DNA from: Hymenobacter sp. IS2118
GTDB lineage: Bacteria > Bacteroidota > Bacteroidia > Cytophagales > Hymenobacteraceae
Direction of reading: 5' to 3'
DNA: 64,000 nt
Assembly (NCBI RefSeq): GCF_000715495.1
Contig: NZ_JNLX01000031.1
Coordinates: 1-64,000 of the forward strand
The translations under genes were made by a program, and so were the position numbers. Shown here one piece after another: positions 36,220-45,876 of this stretch; position 1 is the first letter of the stretch; each line of letters opens with the position of its first letter. The notes under the pieces were generated by a model. It did not search any database, was not told where the DNA came from, and worked only from the letters and a program-made list of their open reading frames with translations.

Positions 36220-38004
36220 TTATTCTTGCTCGTCCGTGGGGGCCGGCTCTAACAAGCCCGCCTCCACCAGCGCGGCCTCTTCCGCCTCCTCATCTACCTC
36301 TTCTTCGACCACCACAACCGGCTCCGCCACCTGCGGCACAGGCCAGATAGTAATGGCCCAATCTGCTAGGATATTGGCTCGCTTCAAAATGGCTGCCTCA
36401 TTCCAAATCGGCTCCGTTGCTACCGACTTGTTGAGCTTAATCGGGCTGTCGATAAATCCGCCTTCAAGCACCTTTTTCTCTGCAAATGCCCGGTCGCTCA
36501 TCTCTGAATTGTAGCCGGTTAGCGTCAAATTGCCAATCGTATGCAAGTATTTTGAATGTAGTGCTTCCCAACCTTCGCCTAACTCTGCCCGCCAAGCTTC
36601 CGACACATTCTCATTTTGCGGCATAATGTGCTCAATGGTGTAATCGCCAATGTTCACGTATTCTTTCCGCTTGTAATTTTCTAGGTTGGATAGCAAGAAA
36701 TGGCGTTTGCCAAAATGGTAAGCATCCCGCGCTATAAACTGTTGGCGAAATTCTACATCATTCGGAAAGCGCCGCGCCCAGCCCATGCCCAGGAAATGAG
36801 CCTTTACGCTCGTCAAATAATCGCCACCTTTCAACTGGTTGCCGAAGCTGGCAAACGTGCTGTTTAGCGTATTCGTAGGCAACCCACAAGCCGCCCGCCG
36901 CATTAGGTAAGCCTCAATGATTTCTACTACTTCTACCAGTCCATCCTTGCTTATCAAGCCGGCCGCCGAGGCGGCATATGCACTCAGCAGATAGGGGTAG
37001 GCCACCCCAATACCGAGGCTTATCAAGCGTTCCAGTGCCGCCCGTAGTCTGGTGTGCTCTTCCTTCTCTGGTTGGCGTAGGCGCACATAGTAGGTGGCGT
37101 GGTGATATAGCTCCTCCACCAGTCCTTCCACTTGCTCAGCGCCCACCCGACCAGCTGCATAGTCATTTTTGAAGTGCTGGTAAACATTCCAGATACTCAC
37201 CAAATTACCAGCTTTCATGGTCAGGAAGTCGCGCATGAATTCCCCGAACATCGTGCTGTAGGCATCCCCAAATGCCGCCTCCATTGGGTACCAGTGCTTA
37301 TCGTACAGTTCAACCTGCACCGAGGGCACCTGACCCATCAGTACATAGTTTCGGATAAGGTCGGCTTGGTCTAGGGGACGGCCGGTTGAATTGAGACTCT
37401 CAAAGATTAGTTGTGGATTATCTACTCCTGCTTCCAAGGATACACCTACAACCATCAGCTTGCTGATGCCAGTCCATAAATCTGCCACGTTTTCGCTTGT
37501 AACTTCCTCTTTGAAGAATTCAAAGTTTTCCCGCACACGCTCCGAGTTGTGCTCAGGCAGTGGATTGGTATTTACTACAGCAATTAGCGTTTCTTTATCA
37601 CGCTTTGTAAGTAGTAGTCGTTGAGACATTTCCCCAGTTTTGAACTGGTTTGTTAAATACAATGCTCGTATCTCTTCGCTGCTAACACCCGATACCGGCT
37701 CACCTTGCTCTTTTAACAGCCGATAAATTGCAGTAAGCAACAAAATAGTAGTAGTCAATCGTTGCTGCCCGTCGATTACTAGCGAGGCTGGTACAGTACC
37801 TATAGCGTGGGCCGCTGCTTGGTAATACACGACAGACCCCATAAAGTAGCTCTTCCGGTTTGCATCACGGCCAACCTGCAAAATGTCGTTAAATAACTTT
37901 TTGCAGTCCTCATTATTCCAACTGTATGGCCGTTGGTAAATTGGAATGGTAAAATGGCGTGGCCCTTGCAGCAGGCCGAGCAGTTTAATTTCGTTGGCAG
38001 TCAT
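36220..38004 (-). CDS. GmrSD-like type IV restriction protein (DUF262 + DUF1524)
   Basis: Predicted NTP-dependent endonuclease against DNA with modified cytosines such as glucosyl-5-hydroxymethylcytosine. The 594-residue fused protein has the DUF262 (GmrS) motifs FTIPIYQRPYSW (about 18-29) and VIDGQQRLTTT (78-82 DGQQR), then the DUF1524 (GmrD) HNH-like motif TIEHIMPQ near residue 455 followed by IGNLTLTGYNSEMSDRAF. It ends in an acidic Glu/Ala/Val tail. It sits between the putAbiC-like and HNH genes with short gaps. Substrate is from knowledge of GmrSD and not proven here. Confidence 0.85.
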   Translation of the reverse strand: MTANEIKLLGLLQGPRHFTIPIYQRPYSWNNEDCKKLFNDILQVGRDANRKSYFMGSVVYYQAAAHAIGTVPASLVIDGQQRLTTTILLLTAIYRLLKEQGEPVSGVSSEEIRALYLTNQFKTGEMSQRLLLTKRDKETLIAVVNTNPLPEHNSERVRENFEFFKEEVTSENVADLWTGISKLMVVGVSLEAGVDNPQLIFESLNSTGRPLDQADLIRNYVLMGQVPSVQVELYDKHWYPMEAAFGDAYSTMFGEFMRDFLTMKAGNLVSIWNVYQHFKNDYAAGRVGAEQVEGLVEELYHHATYYVRLRQPEKEEHTRLRAALERLISLGIGVAYPYLLSAYAASAAGLISKDGLVEVVEIIEAYLMRRAACGLPTNTLNSTFASFGNQLKGGDYLTSVKAHFLGMGWARRFPNDVEFRQQFIARDAYHFGKRHFLLSNLENYKRKEYVNIGDYTIEHIMPQNENVSEAWRAELGEGWEALHSKYLHTIGNLTLTGYNSEMSDRAFAEKKVLEGGFIDSPIKLNKSVATEPIWNEAAILKRANILADWAITIWPVPQVAEPVVVVEEEVDEEAEEAALVEAGLLEPAPTDEQE

Positions 38005-38035
38005 GTCTTAAAAGCTGTATTTAGAAAATGTGTTA

Positions 38036-38833
38036 TTAGTCTTCTGTATCTCCAAACGGTATGCTTTCTGTTTTCGCCTGCGCCTCAACCTGTTCACGTA
38101 ATTGGAACAAACGAATGCTTTGCTCTTGAAAGTCAGTGTACATATCGTCAGGCTGTTCTTCTATCTGCGCAGAGCCGAATAGACGCTGATAATCTGACAC
38201 TGCATTCCCCAACCTGTCTCCGTAGGTGACATCGAGTAGGTCCAGCAAAATAACTTTTTGTTCCCCTGTTAATGATTCACCCTCGATTCGGCGACTGATT
38301 ACACCAAAAAATTGCGTGAGAGTAAAAAATTGTCGGCGAAAGTCTAAAAGCTCGTCTTGTCGGGCTGGCTTTGTTGCTCCCATGCCTTCAGAAGATGTAA
38401 CCCTGTTACCACGACGTATCCCAAAACCTATTTCAGGAATTTCTGCAAATAAGCGTTTCTGCCTTTCCACAGTCTCACTGAATCGCTCAATAATTTTGTA
38501 AGTCAAGTCAAAAAAGCTCTCATTCTGTGCCCGCTTCGTCTCAGCTCTGATTTGCTCAAACTGATTCTCGTTAGTCTTGATTTGCTCGCGCAGTGTGTAA
38601 TACACAATTATTAAACCAGCGAAATTGAGTATAGGCCCAGCAATACCTCCTATTGTGTCTCCCACAACCCCAGTATTTTGGTTATAGACATTCCACAAAT
38701 TCGGGTGGCCTGACCATACCATCGGCACTACCCACAAAGCAGCTAATGTGAGGAAGATGGCACCACCAATAGTCCATCGAGCCGAACGGTCAATGTCAAA
38801 CTTCTTTACTTTCTTCTTTTTTGGAGATTTCAT
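38036..38833 (-). CDS. Putative abortive-infection membrane protein (putAbiC-like)
   Basis: 265-residue protein with a Lys-rich start (MKSPKKKKVKKF), a membrane helix at about 20-40, a second at about 61-81 (IGGIAGPILNFAGLIIVYY), then a Gln/Glu-rich coiled coil (REQIKTNENQFEQIRAETK) and a cytosolic helical domain. This order matches the putative phage abortive-infection family (putAbiC). The ATG at 38833 is chosen because the earlier one (38869) would overlap hsdR and add a hydrophobic stretch unlike the family. Placement inside the hsd run suggests a back-up that acts if restriction fails. Family call moderate. Confidence 0.65.
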   Translation of the reverse strand: MKSPKKKKVKKFDIDRSARWTIGGAIFLTLAALWVVPMVWSGHPNLWNVYNQNTGVVGDTIGGIAGPILNFAGLIIVYYTLREQIKTNENQFEQIRAETKRAQNESFFDLTYKIIERFSETVERQKRLFAEIPEIGFGIRRGNRVTSSEGMGATKPARQDELLDFRRQFFTLTQFFGVISRRIEGESLTGEQKVILLDLLDVTYGDRLGNAVSDYQRLFGSAQIEEQPDDMYTDFQEQSIRLFQLREQVEAQAKTESIPFGDTED

Positions 38834-38859
38834 TTGTTGAAATAAAAAATGGCTTATCC

Positions 38860-41800
38860 TCACGCCCAATACCGATTCCCCAGAGTCGCCAGATTCAGCA
38901 GATGGTCATACACTGCCTTCCGTTTTTCCAGAAACACCGGGTCCGGGTAGCTCTCCTTCGGTAAGCCTTTATTATCGTCGTCCAACGCCTGCCCGATATA
39001 CACCAACACCTCCTGCTGCAACGACGAGTTCTTATGCCAGTCCGGGGCCATCACCGTCCGCTTGGCTTCCTGTGAGCGCAGCTTTTCCAGCAGGTGCTGC
39101 GCCGCCAGCTTCACCTTGGCCTCCTCACCTGGCTTCAGCGCCGACACAAACAACAAATCGAAAATCTCCAGCTCAGCATCACTCAGCCCCGCCGCCGCGG
39201 CCCGCTTTTCCTCGGCTTGCAGCTTCTCGGTGTAAGCTTTCAGTTCCTGGAAAAAAGCCGTTACATCACTACTCGCCGTGTTGTAGCGCTGGATGATTTC
39301 GTGCAGCCGCTCGGCTAAATCCACCCGGCTCACGTTGCGGCTCAAGAGCCCCTGCACCTTATCAGTCAGAAACGCCTTCAAATCGGCTATCGCCAGGTTC
39401 TTGTGTGGCCGCGTGTTGAACCGCTCCTGCAACTTCTCCAGGTCTATGCCGCTTAGGTCCAGCTCCTGCCCCTGCGCATCGATGTGGTAGCCCCTGCCGT
39501 CGCCCTGCGCCACGATAGACGGGTCAATCAGCTCCCGTACCCGCTTGTGGGCCTCGTCCAGGTCGCTGCTGTCGCCCTCGCCCTGCTGCATAATGCGCCG
39601 CACGTATTCCAGCGCATCTTTCAGCCGCCGGTACCGGCCCTTGTAGGGGCCGCCCCCCAATAGCAGCTCCTCAGTTAAAATGTCCGGCTTGCAGGCCTGG
39701 TAAAACGACGTGACCGCCGTTTGATACACCCCAAACTCTTTCTTCAATTCCTCGGTCTTCACCAGCCGGTCGGCCATGTCTTCCAGCTGCCCCAGTTTGT
39801 CAAACGTGGCCCCGCTCTGCAACACTTCGTCCAGGCTCAGCCCTTGCTTGGTCAGAAACGCTACCGCCTCTCCAATGGCTTCGTCCAGGTAGCCCAGCAG
39901 CACGTCGAATCCCTCCACCGGAATCTTCGGCCCCTCGGGCTTGTCCTCGTCTACCCGCTTCGTGCTCGCGTACAGCACCAGGGCCTTTTCCAGCCGCTTG
40001 CTGTCCATCAGCCCGTAGTAGTCCATGATGAGCCCGTTGGTCTTGGCTATCGGGTAGAGGGTTGTATCCGTGGCCACCAGCCCGTTCGCGTCCAGCGCCG
40101 CCGCCACCCGGTTGGCGCGGGCAATGGTCTGCATCAGCGTATGGTTTTGCAGCGGCTTATCCAGGTACAGCGTCGATACCGTGGGCGCGTCGAAGCCTGT
40201 CAGCCACTTGGCGCACACAAACACCAGCCGCAGCTTGTCGGTGGGTTCCCGAAACCGGTCTTCTATCGTCTGGTGGTCGTCGCCCCAGGTTCTGTTTACC
40301 AGCTCCCGGTGCGGCCGGATGTTCAGCCCCAGCCGGTCAAACTTCTGCTCTTCCTCGGCCTCCTCACTCACCACCACGGCCATTTCCGTCTCCTGCATCC
40401 ACTTGCGCCGCCGCAGCAGCTCGGCCCGCGCCTCGCTGCCCTCGGCCGCCGCGTTCAGCGCTTTCTGCACCTCCCGCTGCTTCAGCTTCCAATGGGTCTG
40501 CACTTTGTCATACATCCGTACAGCCGTGGGCTTGTCCAGGCTCACTACCATGCCCTTGCCCAGGTAGCCCCGGTCCGGGAAGTGCCCCACAATGTCCTGC
40601 GCCACCGCGTCCAGCCGGTCGCTGTCGGTTAGCACCGTCATCACGCTGGCGTATTTGCGCGTCAGGGTTTCCTGCTGCTCCTCGCTCAGGTTTTCGTCGG
40701 CCATGATGTCGGCGAACTCCTCGTTGAGCGCGTCGTTCTGCAGTTCCATCTTCGGCACCCGGTTGTGGTAGAACAGGGGCACCGTCGAACCGTCCAGCAC
40801 ACTCTGCTGAAAGTTGTACTGGCTCACGTAGCCCCCAAACCATTCCCGCGTGGTCTGCACCGCGTCGAGCAGGGGAGTACCCGTGAAGGCCAGGTAGCTG
40901 GCCCCCGGAAACGCCCGCCGCAGGTTCTCGCCCAGGTCGTTATACTGGCTCCGGTGCGCCTCGTCCACCAGCACCACGTAGTTGCTTTCGCCCCCTTTCA
41001 GCTGTGCATCAGCGGCCGGCGTCAGCTGCGGGAAGCCCGCGCCGCCGCGCCCGCTCGGGTTCTTAAACTTCTGAATCAGCGTGAAAACCACCGGCGCGCC
41101 TGCCCGCACCAGCTTGCCCAAGTGCTCGCCGCTGCGGGCGCGGGTTTCGGGGGCCTTGCGGTCGTCGCTCAGCAGCCCCGCCCGCACAAACGTCTTCCAC
41201 AGCTGCTCCTCCAGGTCGTCGCGGTCCGTCACCATCACAAACTTCAGCTCCTCGCCCCCCGGTACCGTGCGCCGTACCTTCTGCACGAAGTAGGCCATCG
41301 AAAAGCTCTTGCCCGAGCCCTGCGTGTGCCAGAACACCCCCAGCTTGCCAGCAAGCGCTTCTTTCCGCCCCAGCGCCGCCACCGCCCGGTTCACGCCTAG
41401 GTACTGGTGGTTCTTGGCCACTATCTTCTGCCGGCCGGCATAAAACAGCACGAAGTTGTCGAGCAAATCCAGCAGCGTTTCCTTCCGAAACAACGTCTGC
41501 ATCACCCGCACCACGTCCACCTCGCCCTTCGCTAGGGCGGCTGGCTCTTCCTCGTCGTCCCGCTCCCAGTTAAAGAAATGCTCCCAGTCCGAAGTATGGC
41601 TGCCCACCTTCGTCACCAGGGCGTTGCTCAGCACCACCACCAGATTGAAATCAAATAGCCGCTCGATGTCGCGCCGGTAGTCGGTCAGGTTCTTGTCGTA
41701 GGCCTGCCGGGTTTCCTCAGTGCTGTTTTTCAGCTCCACGAACACCAGCGGCAAGCCATTCACGAACACCAGCAGGTCGGGCCGCCGGGTTTTCTTGCCC

Positions 41801-42228
41801 CGTATCGTCAGCTGCTGCACCACCGCGAAGTGGTTGTTGGCCGGCTGGTCGAAGTCCACGTACCGCACCCGCGTGTTCACCGGCTCGCCCGCTGCATTTC
41901 GGTCTCCCGGCAGGCTCACACCCTCTTGCAGCAGCTTGGTCACGGCCTTGTTGCGGTCAAAGGCATTGCCGGGCTTTATCTCGGTTAGCAGTCGCTCGGC
42001 TTCGGCCAGCACCGCCGCCGGGGCGTGGGAGTTCAGCTTCTGCAGGCTGGCCCGCAGCTGCCCCAGCCGTACCACGTCCCGCGAGTCGGCCCGCCCAAAC
42101 TTGGCGTTGGCCGCGGCTTCATCTTTTTGGTGCTGGTCATACAGGTTGATGTGCTCGTCGTAGCCCAGCTCTTCCCGCAGCACCTTCACGCAGGCGCGCT
42201 CAATGTCATCTTCCGAAATAAAGGCCAT
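38860..42228 (-). CDS. hsdR: Type I restriction endonuclease subunit R
   Basis: Motor and nuclease subunit of a type I restriction-modification complex. The 1122-residue protein has an N-terminal PD-(D/E)xK nuclease (RRPDLLVFVNGLPLVFVELKN-like region with Asp151, Glu165, Lys167), an SF2 helicase with Walker A TQGSGKSFSM near 310, DEAH-type VLVDEAHRSQY, TGTPL, and the later QTIARANR motif, and a helical C-terminus for assembly. It cuts unmodified DNA after ATP-driven translocation. It follows hsdS with a 45-base gap. Length and motifs are normal. Confidence 0.95.
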   Translation of the reverse strand: MAFISEDDIERACVKVLREELGYDEHINLYDQHQKDEAAANAKFGRADSRDVVRLGQLRASLQKLNSHAPAAVLAEAERLLTEIKPGNAFDRNKAVTKLLQEGVSLPGDRNAAGEPVNTRVRYVDFDQPANNHFAVVQQLTIRGKKTRRPDLLVFVNGLPLVFVELKNSTEETRQAYDKNLTDYRRDIERLFDFNLVVVLSNALVTKVGSHTSDWEHFFNWERDDEEEPAALAKGEVDVVRVMQTLFRKETLLDLLDNFVLFYAGRQKIVAKNHQYLGVNRAVAALGRKEALAGKLGVFWHTQGSGKSFSMAYFVQKVRRTVPGGEELKFVMVTDRDDLEEQLWKTFVRAGLLSDDRKAPETRARSGEHLGKLVRAGAPVVFTLIQKFKNPSGRGGAGFPQLTPAADAQLKGGESNYVVLVDEAHRSQYNDLGENLRRAFPGASYLAFTGTPLLDAVQTTREWFGGYVSQYNFQQSVLDGSTVPLFYHNRVPKMELQNDALNEEFADIMADENLSEEQQETLTRKYASVMTVLTDSDRLDAVAQDIVGHFPDRGYLGKGMVVSLDKPTAVRMYDKVQTHWKLKQREVQKALNAAAEGSEARAELLRRRKWMQETEMAVVVSEEAEEEQKFDRLGLNIRPHRELVNRTWGDDHQTIEDRFREPTDKLRLVFVCAKWLTGFDAPTVSTLYLDKPLQNHTLMQTIARANRVAAALDANGLVATDTTLYPIAKTNGLIMDYYGLMDSKRLEKALVLYASTKRVDEDKPEGPKIPVEGFDVLLGYLDEAIGEAVAFLTKQGLSLDEVLQSGATFDKLGQLEDMADRLVKTEELKKEFGVYQTAVTSFYQACKPDILTEELLLGGGPYKGRYRRLKDALEYVRRIMQQGEGDSSDLDEAHKRVRELIDPSIVAQGDGRGYHIDAQGQELDLSGIDLEKLQERFNTRPHKNLAIADLKAFLTDKVQGLLSRNVSRVDLAERLHEIIQRYNTASSDVTAFFQELKAYTEKLQAEEKRAAAAGLSDAELEIFDLLFVSALKPGEEAKVKLAAQHLLEKLRSQEAKRTVMAPDWHKNSSLQQEVLVYIGQALDDDNKGLPKESYPDPVFLEKRKAVYDHLLNLATLGNRYWA

Positions 42229-42273
42229 GTATTGGGTAGAAAAACAAAATAGAAATGCGAATTAACGCAGCTG

Positions 42274-43563
42274 CTAAGCCTCGGCAGTAGCCAATGCCTC
42301 AACTGCCAGCTGCCCACTCAGCAGCCGGGGTAGCAGCGCGTCGCGGGTGGCGCGGAGGGTCGCCATTTGGGTGCTTAGGATTCCGATTTTCTTATACATC
42401 GGGCCGACCAATTTATCAAACCTATCCATCGCCTCCATCGCCGGAATAACCACCGGCTGGTAGTCGATAAAGTCCTCAAACTGAAAGTTGCTGATGCCCG
42501 TGCTTTGCACTTCAAACTGTGCCATTTCTTGCGTTGCCAGCAGATGGTCAAGCAGCTGTTGCAAGTAGTAGGGGCTGATTTTCGCCTGGTCTGCCCTGAT
42601 TAGCTTGCAAAAGCTCGCCGGCATCACCTTGTCTCCAAATCGCGCCAGGGCTTCGTCAGTCAGTAGAACGTTGCGGCCCAGGCCCTGGTCGGTGCTGCCG
42701 CCCGACACCTCAAATACGATGTCGCCCGCCCGCAGCTCCCGGCTACCCATGTTGGAGGCTTTGTGGTAGCGGTACACGTCAAGATTGACCTGGCCCTTTT
42801 TCAGATTCGGAATGTCGGTGCCACGCACCACGTGGCCGCCTACCGTGTGGGCATCATCGGGCTCCTCCTGGCCCCAGCCGCCGCCAATGTAGAAGTCCAG
42901 CACTTCGCGCAGTTTTCCGGCCCGCCAGCCTGCAGGTAATTCTTTTTTAGCCCCGGTTGCAATCCCAAGCCCACGCCCGCGCACAAACCACTCCTGGTAC
43001 ACCTCCTGCGCCAAGCATTCCAGCGCCGCCACCTGCTGCTGATAGTTCTCCAAAAGCGCGTCGTAGCGCCCTAGCACCGCCGCTATTTGCTTCTGCAGGG
43101 GCAGGGGAGGGAGTACGACTTTTAATTCTTCAATCTTGTAAATCCCAAGTTTAGCCTGCGCCGCACCGGCTGCCATCATTTCCATCTGTTGCTTGTAAGA
43201 TGGCTGACTTAGTAACAAGGCTAAATACTGCGAATCGCACTCTTTACCAAATGATGTTAGACGGACAGCATTTTCAGTTAAATTGGCCCCCATTAATGAA
43301 GCGGGCACAAGTCCAACGTCGCCAATGTTGGCTACTATTGTTATGCAAACATCCCCAGTTTGGACGACGTAGCGCTTAATTGAAACTTGGGTTTCTTCCG
43401 TTAAAAATTGCAGTTCATCTTGGCGAATCTTGCCGCTTCGAATATCTCGTGCTTTTATGTAAGGATGTTTAGTTGGCTCGTCTATAAGCGAATGGCCAAG
43501 TGGCAAACGCTTTCCTCCTTTTATTAGACAAATCTCACTGATTTTAAAAGTTTTTAGGCTCAT
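42274..43563 (-). CDS. hsdS: Type I restriction-modification specificity subunit S
   Basis: 429-residue DNA-recognition subunit. It has two target-recognition domains: residues about 1-150 (TRD1) and 205-370 (TRD2), each followed by conserved helical spacers (PLQKQIAAVLGRYDALLENY and ILSTQMATLRATRDALLPRL). It joins HsdM to choose the site and HsdR to restrict. The DNA encoding TRD1 (about 43100-43563) is clearly more AT-rich than the rest, suggesting domain exchange. The start overlaps the hsdM stop by four bases. Confidence 0.93.
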   Translation of the reverse strand: MSLKTFKISEICLIKGGKRLPLGHSLIDEPTKHPYIKARDIRSGKIRQDELQFLTEETQVSIKRYVVQTGDVCITIVANIGDVGLVPASLMGANLTENAVRLTSFGKECDSQYLALLLSQPSYKQQMEMMAAGAAQAKLGIYKIEELKVVLPPLPLQKQIAAVLGRYDALLENYQQQVAALECLAQEVYQEWFVRGRGLGIATGAKKELPAGWRAGKLREVLDFYIGGGWGQEEPDDAHTVGGHVVRGTDIPNLKKGQVNLDVYRYHKASNMGSRELRAGDIVFEVSGGSTDQGLGRNVLLTDEALARFGDKVMPASFCKLIRADQAKISPYYLQQLLDHLLATQEMAQFEVQSTGISNFQFEDFIDYQPVVIPAMEAMDRFDKLVGPMYKKIGILSTQMATLRATRDALLPRLLSGQLAVEALATAEA

Positions 43564-45704
43564 ACTATTGCCACCTCCTCTCGCACCACATCCATAAATA
43601 GCATAGCTATATCCCGTGTGATGTCATCTTTCAGCTGGTCGGCCTCCTGGTGCAGCCGCGCCAGCTCGCCCGCCTGCGCCTCTACAAACTCGCGGAACTC
43701 CTCCGGGGTGCGCCCGTCGTCTTCCAGGGCCACGCCCACGTAGCGGCCGGGGTTCAGCGAGTACTGCTGCTTGGCGATGTCGGCCCGGCTGGCCCGGTAG
43801 CACAGCCCCTCCACGTCGCGGTACTCCCCGTCCGGGAAATGTCCGTCCAGCCACGCCAACTGCGCCTCGAAGTACGCCACCCGCTCCAGCACAAACAGCA
43901 GCAGCTCCCGCGCCTCGGCCGCCCGCTTCAGCAGCCCGCGCAGGCCGGCCCCGGCCCAGGTCTTGTCCTTCTCCGGCCGCAGGCTCTTTTCCGCGAAGTT
44001 CACCAGCGCCTCGGCCCGCTGCCCCAGCGCCTGCAAGCCTGCCTTGTCGACGGGCAGCTGGTCGGCCGTCAGGGTTAGCAGCGCGTCCAGCCCTTCCACC
44101 CAGTAGGGCGGGAGCAAGGCTTCCCGCGCCGCGTCGCTCAGCAGCATTTCCACGCCGGCCCGCCAGTCGGCCGCCCGGCCGGCCAGGTCCGCCAGCGCCT
44201 GCGCGTAGGCCCCCCGCTGCGCCGCCACGCCCCGGTACGTCACCGGCGTTTCGTTCGCATCGTCGGTTATCTCCGTGTCGCGCCACGCCTTAAACGCCGC
44301 CAGGTAGCGCTGCCGCAATGCCTGGAAGTTCTCGGTTTCGCCCCGATACAGCCACACCACTGCCGTCAGGTTCTGCTGCTGTGCCTCCGTAAACTGGCGC
44401 AGCTTGCGCGTAACCTGGTGGTAGGTGCGCCGCGCATCCAGCATCAGCATTTGGTCGTGGCGCGGGTGAGTTTCGTCGGTTTTGGCCCGGTCCAGAAACC
44501 ACAGCGTCACGGGCAGCGTCACGGTGTAAAAGAAGTTCGAGGCCACCGTCACCATCACGTCCACCATGCCGGCTTCCACCAGCTTGGCCCGCGCTTCGGC
44601 CTCGGCCCCACGCGCGTCGCTCGCCGAGTTGGGCATCACGAAGCCCGCCCGCCCCGTCGGCTTCAAAGCCGTGGCAAACAGTGACACCCACAGGTAGTTG
44701 GCGTTGCCGTAAGTTTCGGCCGTCTTGCCCTTGCCCTTCTCAGCCAGCTTCGGCCCGTAGGTGGTAAACAGCGAGTGCCCGTTCACGTCGGCCGCGCCCA
44801 CCCCGTCCACGTTAAACGGCGGGTTGGCCATCACGAAGTCAAACTTGCCCGCCGTGTTGGCGTAGTCGCCCTCGTAAGCCGTATCGGCCAGCGACGTTAC
44901 CACGTTCCGAATGTCGCTCTTCAACCCGTTCACAAACAGGTTCAGCCGCGCCAGCTCAGCCGTTTCGCGCACCTTCTCCTGCCCGTATATCGACAGGTGC
45001 CCCTTGGCCTCGTGGCTGCGCACAAACTTGGCCGACTGCACAAACATGCCCCCCGTGCCGCAGGCCGGGTCCAGTATCAGCCCCGTGTGCGGCTCCAGTA
45101 TCTCCACTATCAGCCGCACTACCGACGTGGGCGTGTAGAACTCGCCGCCCTTCTGCCCCTCGCTCAGCGCGAATTTGCCCAGGAAGTATTCGTAAATCTG
45201 CCCGAATACGTCGCCCTCCGCTGCCTTCACCTTGGCCACCGTGCCGATGATATCGGCCAGCACGTCATCCGGGATGTTGCGATACGCCGTCTGCGGCAGC
45301 CGCAGCGGAGCCTGCCCCGCCGGCAGCCCCACGTTATTGGCATCCTCAAACGCCTGCATGGCCGCCACCACCTTTTCCTGCACGTTGGTGCCCCGCGGCA
45401 GCAGCCCCAACACCTTGTCGAAGTGCGCCGTGTCGGGCAGCTGATAGCCAATCACGCGGGTGTAGGTCTGCTCTCGCGTCACTACATTTCGCCCCGTCTG
45501 CTCCCCGAATTTCGCCTCTGCCTCCGGCATCAGCTTCTCAAACCGGTTGGTGGCGTAGCGCAAAAAGAATAGCCCCAGCAGCGGAGCCGCGTACTCGCTC
45601 GACTTGAGCTTGCTCTTTACCCGCAGCAAATCCGCCGCCTCCCACAAATCCTCTTCAAATATCCGGGGCCGCGGCACCCGGTCAAATAGCATCGTATCCA
45701 TCAA
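43560..45704 (-). CDS. hsdM: Type I restriction-modification N6-adenine methyltransferase
   Basis: Modification subunit that methylates adenine in the recognition site. The 714-residue protein has an N-terminal helical HsdM domain, the SAM-binding motif I LDPACGTGGM (212-219 DPACGTGG), and the catalytic ANPPFNVD (NPPF 294-297). It is longer than the roughly 500 residues typical of HsdM; the extra C-terminal 200 residues are helical and Arg/Ala/Gln-rich. First gene of the leftward operon; the four-base overlap with hsdS indicates coupling. Confidence 0.94.
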   Translation of the reverse strand: MMDTMLFDRVPRPRIFEEDLWEAADLLRVKSKLKSSEYAAPLLGLFFLRYATNRFEKLMPEAEAKFGEQTGRNVVTREQTYTRVIGYQLPDTAHFDKVLGLLPRGTNVQEKVVAAMQAFEDANNVGLPAGQAPLRLPQTAYRNIPDDVLADIIGTVAKVKAAEGDVFGQIYEYFLGKFALSEGQKGGEFYTPTSVVRLIVEILEPHTGLILDPACGTGGMFVQSAKFVRSHEAKGHLSIYGQEKVRETAELARLNLFVNGLKSDIRNVVTSLADTAYEGDYANTAGKFDFVMANPPFNVDGVGAADVNGHSLFTTYGPKLAEKGKGKTAETYGNANYLWVSLFATALKPTGRAGFVMPNSASDARGAEAEARAKLVEAGMVDVMVTVASNFFYTVTLPVTLWFLDRAKTDETHPRHDQMLMLDARRTYHQVTRKLRQFTEAQQQNLTAVVWLYRGETENFQALRQRYLAAFKAWRDTEITDDANETPVTYRGVAAQRGAYAQALADLAGRAADWRAGVEMLLSDAAREALLPPYWVEGLDALLTLTADQLPVDKAGLQALGQRAEALVNFAEKSLRPEKDKTWAGAGLRGLLKRAAEARELLLFVLERVAYFEAQLAWLDGHFPDGEYRDVEGLCYRASRADIAKQQYSLNPGRYVGVALEDDGRTPEEFREFVEAQAGELARLHQEADQLKDDITRDIAMLFMDVVREEVAIV

Positions 45705-45809
45705 GTAGCAGTAAATGAGCAGTCCCAGCCGTGGTAGATTACCTGGTCCGTCTGCTGCACCGGTAAAGCTACTTCCTCATCAACTTCATTGGCTAATCGG
45801 CAACTAAAA

Positions 45810-45842
45810 TTGTTCAATCCGCTAAGTTGGTTAGTACATTTG
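45810..45842 (+). promoter_or_regulatory. Candidate promoter for the divergent defence run
   Basis: TTG at 45810-45812, a 22-base spacer and TACATTTG at 45835-45842, which fits TAnnTTTG. The start codon at 45877 lies 35 bases downstream. The intergenic region (45705-45876) also must hold the hsdM promoter, for which I see no clear element. Confidence 0.45.
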
Positions 45843-45876
45843 TTAGCATCCCCACTGGCTAAAGTCGGTAGTTTTT

